Shown piece by piece: positions 1 through 8,620 of a DNA stretch of 64,000 nucleotides. This DNA is from Stanieria sp. NIES-3757 (GTDB lineage: Bacteria > Cyanobacteriota > Cyanobacteriia > Cyanobacteriales > Xenococcaceae), in the NCBI GenBank assembly GCA_002355455.1, contig AP017375.1, positions 2,604,001 to 2,668,000 of the forward strand, written 5' to 3'. Numbering within the stretch: the stretch's first letter is position 1; each line of letters starts with the position of its first letter. Below the pieces are notes generated by a model, which was not told where the DNA came from, searched no databases, and saw only the letters and a program-made list of their open reading frames with translations. The position numbers and the translations under genes are program-made.

Positions 1-416
1 AATATAAATTAGCTTGGTTAAAATTGTTGGGTGAATATTTAACCACTTTGATAGTTAAAGAAACGAGAGAAATTTGTATTTGTGGCGATTTTAATATCGC
101 TTTAGAAGATCGAGATATTTATAACCCCAAAGGTAAAGCAACTCATATTATGTCTTCTCCTGCGGAAAGAGAAGCTTTACGGGAAGTATTAGCAATTGGA
201 TTTCAAGACGTTTTTCGTAAATTTACTACTGAAACAGGACATTATAGTTGGTGGGATTATCGCGCTGCTGGTTTTAGTCGGAATCGTGGTTGGCGCATTG
301 ATCATCATTATTTGACACAAAAGTTATACAAACAAGCAATTAATTGTAAAATTGACCTAGAACCAAGAAAATTAGAGAAGCCAAGCGATCATGCTCCTGT
401 AATTTTAGAATTTTAA
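1..416 (+). CDS. xthA: Exodeoxyribonuclease III, C-terminal part (cut by window edge)
   Basis: The frame is open from the first bases of the window (reading YKLAWLK before the first possible start), so the N-terminal half lies outside. The family (endonuclease/exonuclease/phosphatase fold) cleaves DNA at abasic sites and degrades 3' ends in base-excision repair. Visible signatures are GDFNIA, with the conserved Asp and Asn, WWDYR, and the terminal SDHAPV, whose Asp-His pair is part of the active site. The C-terminus is complete and stops at 414-416. A TTG at 24 is an internal codon, not the true start. No terminator is evident before the next gene. Confidence 0.9.
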   Translation, partial: YKLAWLKLLGEYLTTLIVKETREICICGDFNIALEDRDIYNPKGKATHIMSSPAEREALREVLAIGFQDVFRKFTTETGHYSWWDYRAAGFSRNRGWRIDHHYLTQKLYKQAINCKIDLEPRKLEKPSDHAPVILEF

Positions 417-576
417 ACCTGACATTTCCAAATAAAGTGTTATTATAAATCCTGAGAATAGAGATTGAAGATTAGAATTTGCATTCAGTATTGATAGGTT
501 TTCCATCTGGTATTGACAAGCTTCACTCCGAAATCTTATCTCTCTACACACTTTTGATTGAGGAGACAATCAACTT

Positions 577-870
577 ATGTCAATTTACGTAGGCAATCTG
601 GATTACGAGATTGGTCCAGAAGATCTTACTGAAGTTTTTGCTGAGTACGGCAGTGTCAAAAGAGTTCACTTTCCTACTGACCGTGAAACAGGACGCAAGC
701 GTGGTTTTGCTTTTGTAGAAATGGAAACAGAAGCAGAAGAAGATGCAGCGATCGCTAAATTAGACGGCGCAGAGTGGATGGATCGCGAGTTAAAAGTTAA
801 TAAAGCTAGACCTCGTGAAAATAAAAACTCTTTTGGTGGCGGCGGTGGCCGTAGAAACAACCGCTTCTAA
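577..870 (+). CDS. RRM-type RNA-binding protein with glycine-rich tail
   Basis: A 97-residue single-RRM protein. RNP2 (IYVGNL) is at residues 3-8 and RNP1 (RGFAFVEM) at about 42-49, followed by a basic, glycine-rich tail ending GGGGGRRNNRF. This is the layout of cyanobacterial Rbp proteins, small cytoplasmic RNA binders that are often cold-induced and in some species help localise mRNA. The start is set by GAGGAG about 12 bases upstream of ATG. A TTGACA hexamer lies at 513-518, but no convincing -10 box follows at the usual spacing. A long-loop hairpin with a T-rich tail follows the stop. Cold regulation is family knowledge and is not shown here. Confidence 0.93.
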   Translation: MSIYVGNLDYEIGPEDLTEVFAEYGSVKRVHFPTDRETGRKRGFAFVEMETEAEEDAAIAKLDGAEWMDRELKVNKARPRENKNSFGGGGGRRNNRF

Positions 871-893
871 AATTTCAACTTAAACTAAAATTC

Positions 894-950
894 AACACTT
901 CTGGAGTTAAAGGGATTCAATTCTCACCATTTCAGAAGTGTTTTGTTTGT
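894..950 (+). terminator. Factor-independent terminator after the RRM gene
   Basis: Perfect 10-bp arms AACACTTCTG (894-903) and CAGAAGTGTT (933-942) enclose a 29-base loop and run into TTTTGTTTGT. It lies 24 bases after the RRM stop codon, as expected for the end of a monocistronic transcript. Confidence 0.7.
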
Positions 951-980
951 TATAAGAACAATAAAAGCTATTTGCGATCG

Positions 981-1841
981 CTATCCAAGTTCCAAAGTTG
1001 TTACGCCAAAGATACGTTCCACATCAAGAGGAAGCACATTTCCCCAATACATTCGCACACAAGTAAAAACAGGCTGTAAATAATAGCGTTGAATTAAAAC
1101 TGGCAATGCTGGTTGAACATCGGGAATGTCGATAAATACAGGCTGTCCTCCAGCATGAGAGGTTAACGCACGAAATAGACAGTCCGCCATCTCGAATGTA
1201 TCTGCAAACAAAGGTCCAATTTTAAAGCCTTGACGACAGGGACGCAAAACTCCATAACCACAAACGCGATCGCTCGATACAATTCCATAGGCAGCTTCTG
1301 CATGGTTAATCCAAGGCGATAAAAACTGAGGACGTGATGCTGCAAAAATTTTTGTGTCATAGGAAATGAGGTGTTCTAATGGCAGATCCTTTAATGAAAT
1401 TACATCATTCGGAACTGAATCGGATGAGATGGGTTGATAAACGTGACGAATATGACGATATGCTGCTGTAAATCCAGCTTGATGATAGGTTGATTCCCTC
1501 TCCAGCACCCCGTCTAACCCAATACTAAAGTTTTCAGAATCAAACCGACCGAGCAACTGTTGCCATGCAGTTTGCCACAATTGCAGTCCATACCCACGTC
1601 CTCGCCATTGAGGTTTAACAATATAAAGCCCGATAAATCCAAATTTGCTATTGTAGCGAACTACGGAGATACAACCGATCTTTTCCCCGTCAAGTTCTGC
1701 CATGAGAAATCCTGCTGGATCAGTCGCATAGAACGCGATCACATCATGTAAACCAGGATTCCAGCCTTCTTGGGCTGCCCAATCGAGGGCAAGCTGAACC
1801 TCTGAAGAGGTCATGGGTCGAATTGTCAAAGTTGGGTTCAT
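981..1841 (-). CDS. GNAT family N-acetyltransferase with YitH-type C-terminal domain
   Basis: A 286-residue protein with an N-terminal GNAT fold (about 5-140). Acetyl-CoA motif A is seen as LYIVKPQWRGRGYG at about 72-85. A second, weaker acetyltransferase-like half (about 150-280) resembles the domain that follows GNAT in YitH-type proteins. The family transfers acetyl from acetyl-CoA to an amine; the substrate cannot be predicted. It is convergent with the RRM gene and downstream of the histidine kinase on the same strand (21-base gap), so co-transcription with the kinase is possible. Confidence 0.8.
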   Translation of the reverse strand: MNPTLTIRPMTSSEVQLALDWAAQEGWNPGLHDVIAFYATDPAGFLMAELDGEKIGCISVVRYNSKFGFIGLYIVKPQWRGRGYGLQLWQTAWQQLLGRFDSENFSIGLDGVLERESTYHQAGFTAAYRHIRHVYQPISSDSVPNDVISLKDLPLEHLISYDTKIFAASRPQFLSPWINHAEAAYGIVSSDRVCGYGVLRPCRQGFKIGPLFADTFEMADCLFRALTSHAGGQPVFIDIPDVQPALPVLIQRYYLQPVFTCVRMYWGNVLPLDVERIFGVTTLELG

Positions 1842-1862
1842 TTTTCTGTCAAGTATTTGTCC

Positions 1863-3254
1863 TTAATCTTGTGGCAAAATCACCGTAAAAGTAGTTCCTT
1901 GGTTAACCACACTTTCAACAGTAATTTGTCCTTGATGATTTTCAACAATTGCTTTAGCGATCGCAAGTCCTAAACCTGCCCCTGTAGCATTTTCTAAATC
2001 GCGGTTATGACTGTGAGAAGGATCTGCCCGATAAAAGCGATCAAAAATATGAGGTAAAGCTGATTCGGGAATACCATTACCATTATCTTTAACTGTGATT
2101 TGTAAAACAAAAGAACGAGGAGAATCAGAATAATTTCTTCTAACTTTGAATTTGGGAGGACGTTTAATCTGTTGTAATTCTACTTCGATCGCAGGGCGAT
2201 TATCTTCAGATTGTGTTTCTGTTTTGCTGTGTTCGATTGCATTAGCAATTAAATTAGTAAACAGACGCGCTAACTGATTCCAATCTCCTGGTACAGTAAA
2301 AACTTCTTCTGAAGTTAGATCTGATTTTAGATTGGGTTCAATTAAATGTACTGATAAGAAAATATTTTTTTGTTCTGCAAGAGTTTTTTGTTCCTCAATT
2401 ACTTCGATTAATAAAGCATCTAATGGTACTGATTCAAAATTGGTTTGGACAATGCCACTATCAGAACGTGCTAAAAACAATAAATCATTAACTAATCTGC
2501 CCAACCTTTGAGTCAATCTTTCGATCACTTTCAATTGTCTTTGTTGCAATTGAGGTTCTGCTTCGGGATAAGCTAATGCCATCTGCACATTAGTTTGAAT
2601 TGTCGCAATTGGATTGCGTAACTCATGGGAAGCATCAGCCGTAAATTGTTTCAAACTAGAGTAAGAATTTCGCACAGGTTTGATCGCAATTCCCGATAAA
2701 AACCAACCAATTCCTGCCACCGAAAGAACCATCAAACTAATCCCAATTGCCAAATCCCTGGTTAACTGATGAATGGGTTTCGTAACTTCAAACCAAGGAT
2801 GACTAACTCGTAAATAACCTACAATCTGATGATTAACTTCTATTTTTTCAGTTAGTTGCCGTAAAATCCGATTGTCTGATAAATAAACTGTTTCGCCACT
2901 GCGATTAGGATGCAAAGGTAAATAGAGAGGTTCGGAAAATGTCCACCAAAGTAATTCTTGGTCAGGATTAAACCACTCAAGATCGATACGGTCATCTTCT
3001 ACGGCATCAGGATTATGACGAAAACTCGCTTCTAAATTAATCCGATAATTAATATTACTATTAGCACTGGGTTGAATTACAATTGAACGATTAACTACTT
3101 CAACCACGTGTTTGAGAGTATCGTCAATGCGATCGATCAAGGTGTTGCGAACGTAAAGGTAAACTCCTGTCGCAAACAACAATAATAATACCGCAGTAAC
3201 AATTGTGTACCAAAGAGCTAAACGACGACGAGTAGATTGAAACAGGGGATTCAT
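1863..3254 (-). CDS. Membrane sensor histidine kinase
   Basis: Start chosen at the ATG at 3254 (MNPLFQST). A TTG at 3275 would add only seven residues. One membrane helix near residues 10-32, a sensor region of about 130 residues that stays outside the membrane, and a second helix near 168-190 are followed by HisKA with the phospho-acceptor in DASHELRNP, then the N box (NLIANAIEHS), G1 (DNGNGIPE), F box (FDRFYRAD) and G2 (GAGLGLAIAKA). It is a complete class-I kinase. No response regulator adjoins it, so it is an orphan here. The short N-terminus and layout recall cyanobacterial RppB/NrsS-type kinases, but the assignment is tentative. It diverges from ruvB. Confidence 0.9.
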   Translation of the reverse strand: MNPLFQSTRRRLALWYTIVTAVLLLLFATGVYLYVRNTLIDRIDDTLKHVVEVVNRSIVIQPSANSNINYRINLEASFRHNPDAVEDDRIDLEWFNPDQELLWWTFSEPLYLPLHPNRSGETVYLSDNRILRQLTEKIEVNHQIVGYLRVSHPWFEVTKPIHQLTRDLAIGISLMVLSVAGIGWFLSGIAIKPVRNSYSSLKQFTADASHELRNPIATIQTNVQMALAYPEAEPQLQQRQLKVIERLTQRLGRLVNDLLFLARSDSGIVQTNFESVPLDALLIEVIEEQKTLAEQKNIFLSVHLIEPNLKSDLTSEEVFTVPGDWNQLARLFTNLIANAIEHSKTETQSEDNRPAIEVELQQIKRPPKFKVRRNYSDSPRSFVLQITVKDNGNGIPESALPHIFDRFYRADPSHSHNRDLENATGAGLGLAIAKAIVENHQGQITVESVVNQGTTFTVILPQD

Positions 3255-3407
3255 GCGATCACATATGAGCAGCAAAGCTGACCGTGTCTGAAGTTAATTT
3301 CGATAAAATATATTTGATCTAAAATCTATTTTCCAGCCAAAAACAACATATTAGCTATACTTGAGAAACAATTTGCATTCAGCCTTCTGAAATTAATCAG
3401 CTTGCCA

Positions 3408-4466
3408 ATGGCACTTAAACGAAATTCCGATCAATCTTCCCCTGCCAAAAAACTATCTCAATCAAAAACGAAAAGCGAAGAGCGATTACTCTTAACAGCT
3501 ACTACTATTAACGAAGAAAACGAACAGAATGAAGAGAGCATTCGTCCTCAAACCTTAGCTGATTATATCGGACAAAAAGATTTAAAAGGGGTATTACAAA
3601 TTGCGATCGCAGCAGCTAAAAGCAGACAAGAACCCCTCGATCATCTGTTGCTATATGGTCCTCCTGGTTTGGGCAAAACTACTATGTCGTTAATTTTGGC
3701 AGCAGAGATGGGAGTCAACTGCAAAATTACTGCTGCACCTGCTTTAGAACGTCCGCGAGACATCACGGGATTGTTGGTTAATTTGCAACCAGGAGATATT
3801 CTTTTTATCGATGAAATTCATCGCCTCAACCGCATGACTGAAGAATTACTTTATCCTGCGATGGAAGATTACCGCCTGGATATTACCATTGGCAAAGGAC
3901 AAAGTACAAAAATTCGGAGTATTCCCTTACCTCGTTTTACTCTAGTCGGTGCAACTACCAAAATCGGTTCTCTGACTTCACCTTTACGCGATCGCTTTGG
4001 TTTAATTCAAAGATTACGTTTTTATGAACCTGACGAACTAACTCTGATTGTCCAACGTACAGCAGAGATTTTAAACTGTTCCATTACTGAAGAAGGTGCA
4101 ACAGAAATTGCTCGTCGTTCCCGTGGCACACCTCGGATTGCCAATCGTCTCCTCAAACGAGTCAGAGATTATGCCCAAGTCCACCAAGAAGAAATCATTA
4201 CCCCAGAATTAGCAGCAACAGCACTAAACCTGTTTAATGTGGATGCTTCTGGTTTAGATTGGACAGATCGTTTAGTACTCGGTACGATTATTGAACAATT
4301 TAAAGGGGGGCCGGTAGGATTAGAAGCTGTAGCAGCAGCGACAGGGGAAGATGCCAAAACAATTGAAGAAGTTTACGAACCTTATTTGCTACAAATTGGT
4401 TATCTGAGTCGTACCCATCGAGGCAGAATCGCCACAGAAGAAGCTTATCGGCATTTAGGTTATTAA
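3408..4466 (+). CDS. ruvB: Holliday junction branch migration helicase RuvB
   Basis: The AAA+ motor of the RuvABC recombination machine, which drives branch migration of Holliday junctions with RuvA. Walker A is GPPGLGKTT, Walker B LFIDEIHR, sensor 1 GATTK and the arginine finger region SPLRDRFGL. The C-terminal winged helix ends [14 protein letters not shown]. There is a variable, basic, low-complexity N-terminal stretch of about 40 residues before the AAA core. The ATG at 3408 is preferred over an in-frame TTG two codons upstream (3402). Full length for the family at 352 residues. It is transcribed divergently from the kinase, and no ruvA or ruvC adjoins it. Confidence 0.97.
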   Translation: MALKRNSDQSSPAKKLSQSKTKSEERLLLTATTINEENEQNEESIRPQTLADYIGQKDLKGVLQIAIAAAKSRQEPLDHLLLYGPPGLGKTTMSLILAAEMGVNCKITAAPALERPRDITGLLVNLQPGDILFIDEIHRLNRMTEELLYPAMEDYRLDITIGKGQSTKIRSIPLPRFTLVGATTKIGSLTSPLRDRFGLIQRLRFYEPDELTLIVQRTAEILNCSITEEGATEIARRSRGTPRIANRLLKRVRDYAQVHQEEIITPELAATALNLFNVDASGLDWTDRLVLGTIIEQFKGGPVGLEAVAAATGEDAKTIEEVYEPYLLQIGYLSRTHRGRIATEEAYRHLGY

Positions 4467-4514
4467 ACACCTGATCGTTTGTTAGTTATTAACTGAATCC
4501 TTGATTACTAATCT

Positions 4515-4922
4515 TTACTTTCTTTCCAAAAAGTATTGCTCAACTGTTTCAGCTTCAAAGTAATTACAGCAAAAATCACTAACAATATTTGGATCGTATG
4601 GTTTACAAGAAAAAATTTCTAGATACACTGAGTTATTCAACTCTGAAAAATGGGCAACAATAGAACTGGTTTCTACAAGTTGAACAATCGTATAACCTGT
4701 ATTGATCGGTCGATTTTGACCAAATCTTTCTAATAAAGGTTCTCCATACATTTTCATGTCTAGAATTTCGCTGCACAATCGATTGAGAAAAGTAACTATC
4801 CGATCGCGGGAACGTACTTTACTAAGATTACATTGATAAATATTCAAAATTAATTCCTAACTAAAAATGTCTTTGGTATCAAATTCAAAATTTTCTCCAG
4901 GGTTAATTTCTAATTGCCTCAT
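4515..4922 (-). pseudogene. SpeD/AdoMetDC-like protein gene interrupted by an in-frame TAG
   Basis: Two open segments lie in the same frame. The first, 4922-4860 (21 residues from MRQLEINPGE to KDIFS), starts with ATG nine bases after a perfect AGGAGG (4932-4937). The second, 4856 to 4515, contains most of the fold. They are separated by one amber codon (TAG, 4857-4859). Initiation after it could use the TTG at 4847 (110 residues). The second part has the pattern of S-adenosylmethionine decarboxylase-like proteins: a strand ELILNIYQCN, then MYGEPLLERFG, then ETSSIVAHFSE, then EIFSCKPYDP. The usual Glu-Ser processing site of SpeD reads Glu-Thr here, while the Cys of the TCG-like motif is kept. 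Because of this it may not form a pyruvoyl group. It could be a pseudogene, a read-through gene or a gene with a leader peptide. Function unknown. Confidence 0.6.
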
Positions 4923-5097
4923 AGCATTTAACCTCCTGGGAATTAGAGCCAAAGAAGAATCAGCTACAGAACTTGCGGTAGGTAAACTTTAGCTCTCTCT
5001 GCTGACAATACTCTTAAGCCTATCTAAATTGACTTAAAACTCAATAATCTTCTGAGTTAATATCGTAGTTCTGACATAAGCTTAATTCGATCTGTCT

Positions 5098-5217
5098 TAA
5101 CTTTTGCAACTTTTGCCGATCTTCTTCGGTGATTACTGCGTATTTGTGTTCTAAATCAATAATTTCCTCTTGGATGCGAGCAAGCTTGAAACCTACTGTT
5201 GTGGCGTTAGTTTTCAT
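5098..5217 (-). CDS. Possible 39-residue small protein
   Basis: ATG at 5217 is preceded by an AGGTGGTGAG purine stretch at good distance. The peptide begins MKTNATTVGFKLARIQEEII and is rich in charged helix-forming residues (two Glu pairs, ending RQKLQK). A TAA at 5098-5100 ends it, but a one-base shift would keep a frame open for another 20 codons, so it may be the front of a decayed gene. It lies upstream of the SpeD-like gene on the same strand, 175 bases away. I recognise no family. Confidence 0.3.
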
Positions 5218-5591
5218 TATGTTCTCACCACCTAATCAGTGAACCATCTGCCGTTTTTTTTGGCGAATTGTAGTCAAAATTAGCAGAGTTGACGGTAACT
5301 TTGGGTAAGCAATTTTGCTTATCCAACTTTAATATAACGTAATTAGAGCAGCCCAAAACTTAAATGTTCAAAAACTAAATCCTTGTTACTACAGGAGTTT
5401 TACACATTTTGAGTCACCCAAATTATTGCGATCGCTAATGTGCCAGGCTACACCTGACCGCTTTTTCTAAACTAAAATTACTAAATTTAATTGAGATTTA
5501 AAGCCAAATATTGCCAAAGATGGCATTTATTTAAGAAATTTGAGCATTATTTCTCGTTAAAATAGAATTGTGAGAGCAAGGAGGTGTAGCC
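5218..5591. other. Intergenic stretch with one hairpin
   Basis: No gene is supported in this 374-base gap. The one clear structure is an inverted repeat GGGTAAGCAA (5303-5312) / TTGCTTATCC (5315-5324) with one G-T wobble and a 2-base loop, followed by AACTTTAA. It could be a weak terminator or a dispersed repeat. A TTGACG at 5289-5294 precedes it. Confidence 0.4.
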
Positions 5592-5639
5592 ATGTCTACT
5601 TTTGTTGGCACACCAGTTAATAACAATCTCCAAGAATGA
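5592..5639 (+). CDS. Possible 15-residue leader peptide
   Basis: ATG at 5592 follows a very strong ribosome-binding site, AAGGAGGTG, by six bases. The peptide MSTFVGTPVNNNLQE ends at a TGA that overlaps the start of the next small frame (ATGATG at 5636-5641). The strength of the Shine-Dalgarno sequence compared with the length of the peptide is what makes it notable. It may be a translational coupler for the frame behind it, or the true N-terminus of that protein after a frameshift. Confidence 0.4.
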   Translation: MSTFVGTPVNNNLQE

Positions 5640-5812
5640 TGTTAGGAATAGCTATTTTCATGATGAATGATGTTCCTCCTGAGGTATTAAAACAACATCC
5701 TGGTATACCTACTCACGAACAATTAGCAAAATGGATTCACCACAACTATTACTCTTCTGGTGTTTATCGGATGTCTTGTGTGCAAGATTTTGTTAAGTAT
5801 TTTTTGAGCTAA
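5636..5812 (+). CDS. Small protein of about 58 residues, coupled to the leader
   Basis: ATG at 5636 (or 5639) overlaps the TGA of the preceding 15-residue frame, so translation would be coupled. The peptide contains NDVPPEVLKQHPGIPTHEQL followed by an aromatic, cysteine-containing end (NYYSSGVYRMSC, then a Phe/Val-rich tail). Composition looks protein-like rather than random. I recognise no family. It has no Shine-Dalgarno of its own. It could also be the second part of one 70-residue protein broken by a frameshift. Confidence 0.45.
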   Translation: MMLGIAIFMMNDVPPEVLKQHPGIPTHEQLAKWIHHNYYSSGVYRMSCVQDFVKYFLS

Positions 5813-5847
5813 TACCTGAAATGACAACTAATCAATCGAACTTTATC

Positions 5848-6060
5848 TCAACTTTTTGCTTGCTTAAGTCCTTTAATATATTCTGATACCGAACCATCCC
5901 AATAACATTTTTCACATCTTCCGTTCTTGAATTCATGAATGCATAACTCATAACCATATAAAACATGAGAACATTCCGAACACAAAGAACTCATCTTTGA
6001 AGTTTGTTGATAATACAGACTACCGCATTCATTGCAAGTGTTAATTAATGACTTGTCCAT
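5848..6060 (-). CDS. Small zinc-ribbon-like protein
   Basis: A 70-residue protein with three Cys pairs: CNECG (residues 9-13), CSECSH (27-32) and GRCEKCYW (48-55), the last preceded by CIHEF. The first two pairs, and the CxHxF...GxCxxC unit, fit treble-clef or rubredoxin-type zinc binding. Start is the ATG at 6060 with only a weak ribosome-binding site. It is convergent with the small plus-strand frames before it. Likely a metal-binding or nucleic-acid-interacting small protein; function not predictable. Confidence 0.6.
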   Translation of the reverse strand: MDKSLINTCNECGSLYYQQTSKMSSLCSECSHVLYGYELCIHEFKNGRCEKCYWDGSVSEYIKGLKQAKS

Positions 6061-6220
6061 TTTCTGATGACTTAGAAATCAAAAACTCAAGAAGCTGAGT
6101 TTTCAGTTGGGCTATCTCAATTTATATAAACTAATTAGTTTTTAATAAAAATAAGGCTAAAAACTGCACTCAATCAGAGTACAGATAGCCCCTAAAAAGT
6201 TAAAATATTCAACCAATGAT

Positions 6221-6394
6221 TTAGAGATAAGGATGACTTTGTTGTGAACATTCTTTGTTCCAGCATTTGTTCAGTAATTTAATTTTATATAAATGCCAAA
6301 ATAAACTCATATTCCAAACAGATTGAGGATCGCAAAGATGCTGATTAAGGTAATACCAGAAAGGATTGATTACTAATTTAATTTTTCTATTCAT
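6221..6394 (-). CDS. Possible 57-residue basic, aromatic small protein
   Basis: ATG at 6394 to TAA at 6221, preceded by TTTTAGGTCG. The product starts MNRKIKLVINPFWYYLNQHL and continues with four Trp, several Tyr/Phe and three Cys residues, the last two in CWNKEC. It is strongly basic. No family recognised. The frame is long for such an AT-rich gap, but chance cannot be excluded. If real, it is the only gene between the zinc-ribbon gene and folB. Confidence 0.35.
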   Translation of the reverse strand: MNRKIKLVINPFWYYLNQHLCDPQSVWNMSLFWHLYKIKLLNKCWNKECSQQSHPYL

Positions 6395-6560
6395 CGACCT
6401 AAAATTTCCTTGCCAATAAATTTTTATTTAAATCAAACTTCCAAACTAAACAATTTTCTAGAAGTAGATTTTCTAATACTAATGTGGCAGATATTACTCT
6501 CAATTTCCTTGGTCGTAATTGCGTAAAGTTGATAACTATTTTTCTAAATGTTAAGTAATT

Positions 6561-6938
6561 TTACGAATTGTCAATTGCAGTCATTTTAGCTCTGGTAATA
6601 TCTAAAGTGATTTTTCCTCCAAAATCAGGGATAGGTGGAGCTAGTTTAGATAGCTTGACTCTTACTTGGTTAACTTTTTCGAGTCCTAATAGTTCTTCAG
6701 CGATCGCATTAACTAGTTTTTCAATTAAAGCGAATTTAGCAGTTTTAATTTTTTCTTTAACAATCGCGATCGCTTGGCGATAATCTAAGGTGTCTTCAAT
6801 GCGATCGCTTTGAGCAGCAGGTTTTAAATCTACCCACAAGGTTAAATCTACTTCAAACCATTGCCCTAAAGTTTGTTCTTCTGGTAAAAAACCAGTGTAT
6901 CCGTAACAGCGAATGCCAGTAACTTGAATTGAATCCAT
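6561..6938 (-). CDS. folB: Dihydroneopterin aldolase
   Basis: FolB converts 7,8-dihydroneopterin to 6-hydroxymethyl-dihydropterin plus glycolaldehyde in folate synthesis (cytoplasm). The 125-residue length is normal. Visible signatures are the N-terminal GYTGFLPEEQ with the active-site Glu, LGQWFEVDL, DTLDYRQ and the C-terminal KLAPPIPDFGG carrying the catalytic Lys. Start is the ATG at 6938 (MDSIQVTGI). proA lies upstream on the same strand with a 121-base gap holding a palindromic repeat, so a shared transcript is uncertain. Confidence 0.93.
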   Translation of the reverse strand: MDSIQVTGIRCYGYTGFLPEEQTLGQWFEVDLTLWVDLKPAAQSDRIEDTLDYRQAIAIVKEKIKTAKFALIEKLVNAIAEELLGLEKVNQVRVKLSKLAPPIPDFGGKITLDITRAKMTAIDNS

Positions 6939-6966
6939 TTATTTAGTGAGTAGTTATCAGTAGGGG

Positions 6967-6983
6967 GCAAGGCAGTGCCTTGC
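6967..6983. repeat. Palindromic intergenic repeat, GCAAxGCA type (copy 1)
   Basis: GCAAGGCA and TGCCTTGC flank a single G, a near-perfect palindrome lying in the folB-proA gap. Flanking bases (TAGTTATCAGTAGGGG) resemble the surroundings of a second copy near 50939. Probably a dispersed cyanobacterial repeat that folds as a hairpin in RNA. Confidence 0.6.
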
Positions 6984-7059
6984 GCGTACAGTTATCCCGT
7001 AGTAAAGATCGCTACACTGCACCGAAAAGTGGCATGAATCTTTTCTACACAATTGGAAT

Positions 7060-8388
7060 TTATAAATCTTTGTGAGTAAAAGGTTTGGCATTATTCCCAC
7101 TATAGGTAGCAGCAATATGACCATTACCAGTAACTTTATACTTATAAGTTACTAAACCTTCTAAACCAACTGGTCCTCTGGGGGGCATTTGTTGAGTACT
7201 AATACCTACTTCCGCGCCAAAACCATAGCGAAAACCGTCAGCAAAGCGAGTAGAACAGTTATGATAAACTCCAGCAGCATCTACTTGATTCTGAAATGTC
7301 TCTGCGGTTTGAGAGTTTTCTGTCACGATCGCATCAGTATGTTTAGAACCATAAGTATTTATATGCGCGATCGCAGTTGCTAAAGAGTTTACTATTTTAA
7401 TAGAAAGAATTAAATCGCTATATTCTGTACTCCAATCAGTTTCCGTCGCAGGGGTAACAGGAATAATCTGACAGGTTTGTTCGTCTCCCCGCAATTCGAC
7501 ACCTTTAGCCGTTAATGCTAGAGCAATTTGTGGTAAAAATTCTGAAGCAATGGCTTGATGAATTAATAGAGTTTCAATGGCATTACAAGCTGCGGGATAC
7601 TGAGTTTTGGCATCAACCGTAATGGTAATGGCTTTTTCTAGATCGGCATCCACATCAATATAAAGATGACAAATGCCATCAGCGTGTCCTAAAACAGGAA
7701 TCCGAGTATTTTCTTGCACATAGCGCACAAAAGAATTAGAACCCCTAGGAATAATTAAATCTACATATTCATCTAAGGCTAATAACTGGTTAATTTCTTC
7801 TCTAGTAGTTAACAATTGTACAGTGGCAGGATCGACTTTAGTTGAAGAGAGAGCTTGATGAATTACTTTGACTAAAGCTTGACAAGAGCGAATTGCTTCC
7901 TTGCCTCCTTTGAGGATGACACCGTTACCCGATTTAATCGCCAGACTGGTGATTTGAATTAAAGCTTCTGGACGAGCTTCAAAAATAATACCCAACACAC
8001 CTAAAGGACAAGTAACTCGCTGAAGAATTAACCCTTGATCCAACTCACGATAAATTTGCTTGACTCCAATCGGATCGGGTAATTTTGCTACATCTCTCAC
8101 ACCTGCGATCGCAGCTTGTAGTTTTGTCTCACCTAAATGCAATCTTGCGTATAAAGCTTGAGAAATTCCTTCTTCTTTAGCGATTTGACAATCTGTTTCG
8201 TTAGCAGCAAGAATTTCTGGAGTTGCTGAAGTAAGAGCATTCGCGATCGCTTCTAAAGCAAAATTGCGATCGTGATTTGATAATACTGCTAATTGGCGTG
8301 AAGCTTGACGAGTTTGTTTCGCCAATTCAACCAGAGAAGAACCGATTCCAGAAGCAACCATAATCCAACTTAGTCCAGAGTGCATCAA
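7060..8388 (-). CDS. proA: Glutamate-5-semialdehyde dehydrogenase (gamma-glutamyl phosphate reductase)
   Basis: ProA reduces gamma-glutamyl phosphate with NADPH to glutamate-5-semialdehyde, the second step of proline synthesis. An ALDH-superfamily protein of 442 residues. Signatures include [39 protein letters not shown] and the catalytic Cys in [12 protein letters not shown]. The C-terminal half has GAEVGISTQ and RGPVGLEGL. The start [10 protein letters not shown] may be a few residues long; an internal ATG (MVASGIG) is the likely alternative. No proB neighbour. Confidence 0.96.
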   Translation of the reverse strand: MMHSGLSWIMVASGIGSSLVELAKQTRQASRQLAVLSNHDRNFALEAIANALTSATPEILAANETDCQIAKEEGISQALYARLHLGETKLQAAIAGVRDVAKLPDPIGVKQIYRELDQGLILQRVTCPLGVLGIIFEARPEALIQITSLAIKSGNGVILKGGKEAIRSCQALVKVIHQALSSTKVDPATVQLLTTREEINQLLALDEYVDLIIPRGSNSFVRYVQENTRIPVLGHADGICHLYIDVDADLEKAITITVDAKTQYPAACNAIETLLIHQAIASEFLPQIALALTAKGVELRGDEQTCQIIPVTPATETDWSTEYSDLILSIKIVNSLATAIAHINTYGSKHTDAIVTENSQTAETFQNQVDAAGVYHNCSTRFADGFRYGFGAEVGISTQQMPPRGPVGLEGLVTYKYKVTGNGHIAATYSGNNAKPFTHKDL

Positions 8389-8620
8389 CTATTGTAACTA
8401 ATTGCTGGTCATATCATTTCTCAAGTTTGAAGTAGAACAAACCGCAATTTTTTTAGGGGTAAATTTTTAATCAATTGATTAATTACCTTATTTCCAGCCA
8501 TTAGCAACCAAATTGAGATGGTGCATAAACCGATCTTGATCGACATACCAAAATAATGAAGACAGAAATTACTGCTTCATCAAAAGAGGTCTAGAAATCA
8601 ATTATTATTGTGAGGTTATT

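Noticed and set aside
666-860. Minus-strand frame over the RRM gene
   Set aside because: The proline run is the reverse complement of glycine codons; the RRM protein is certain.
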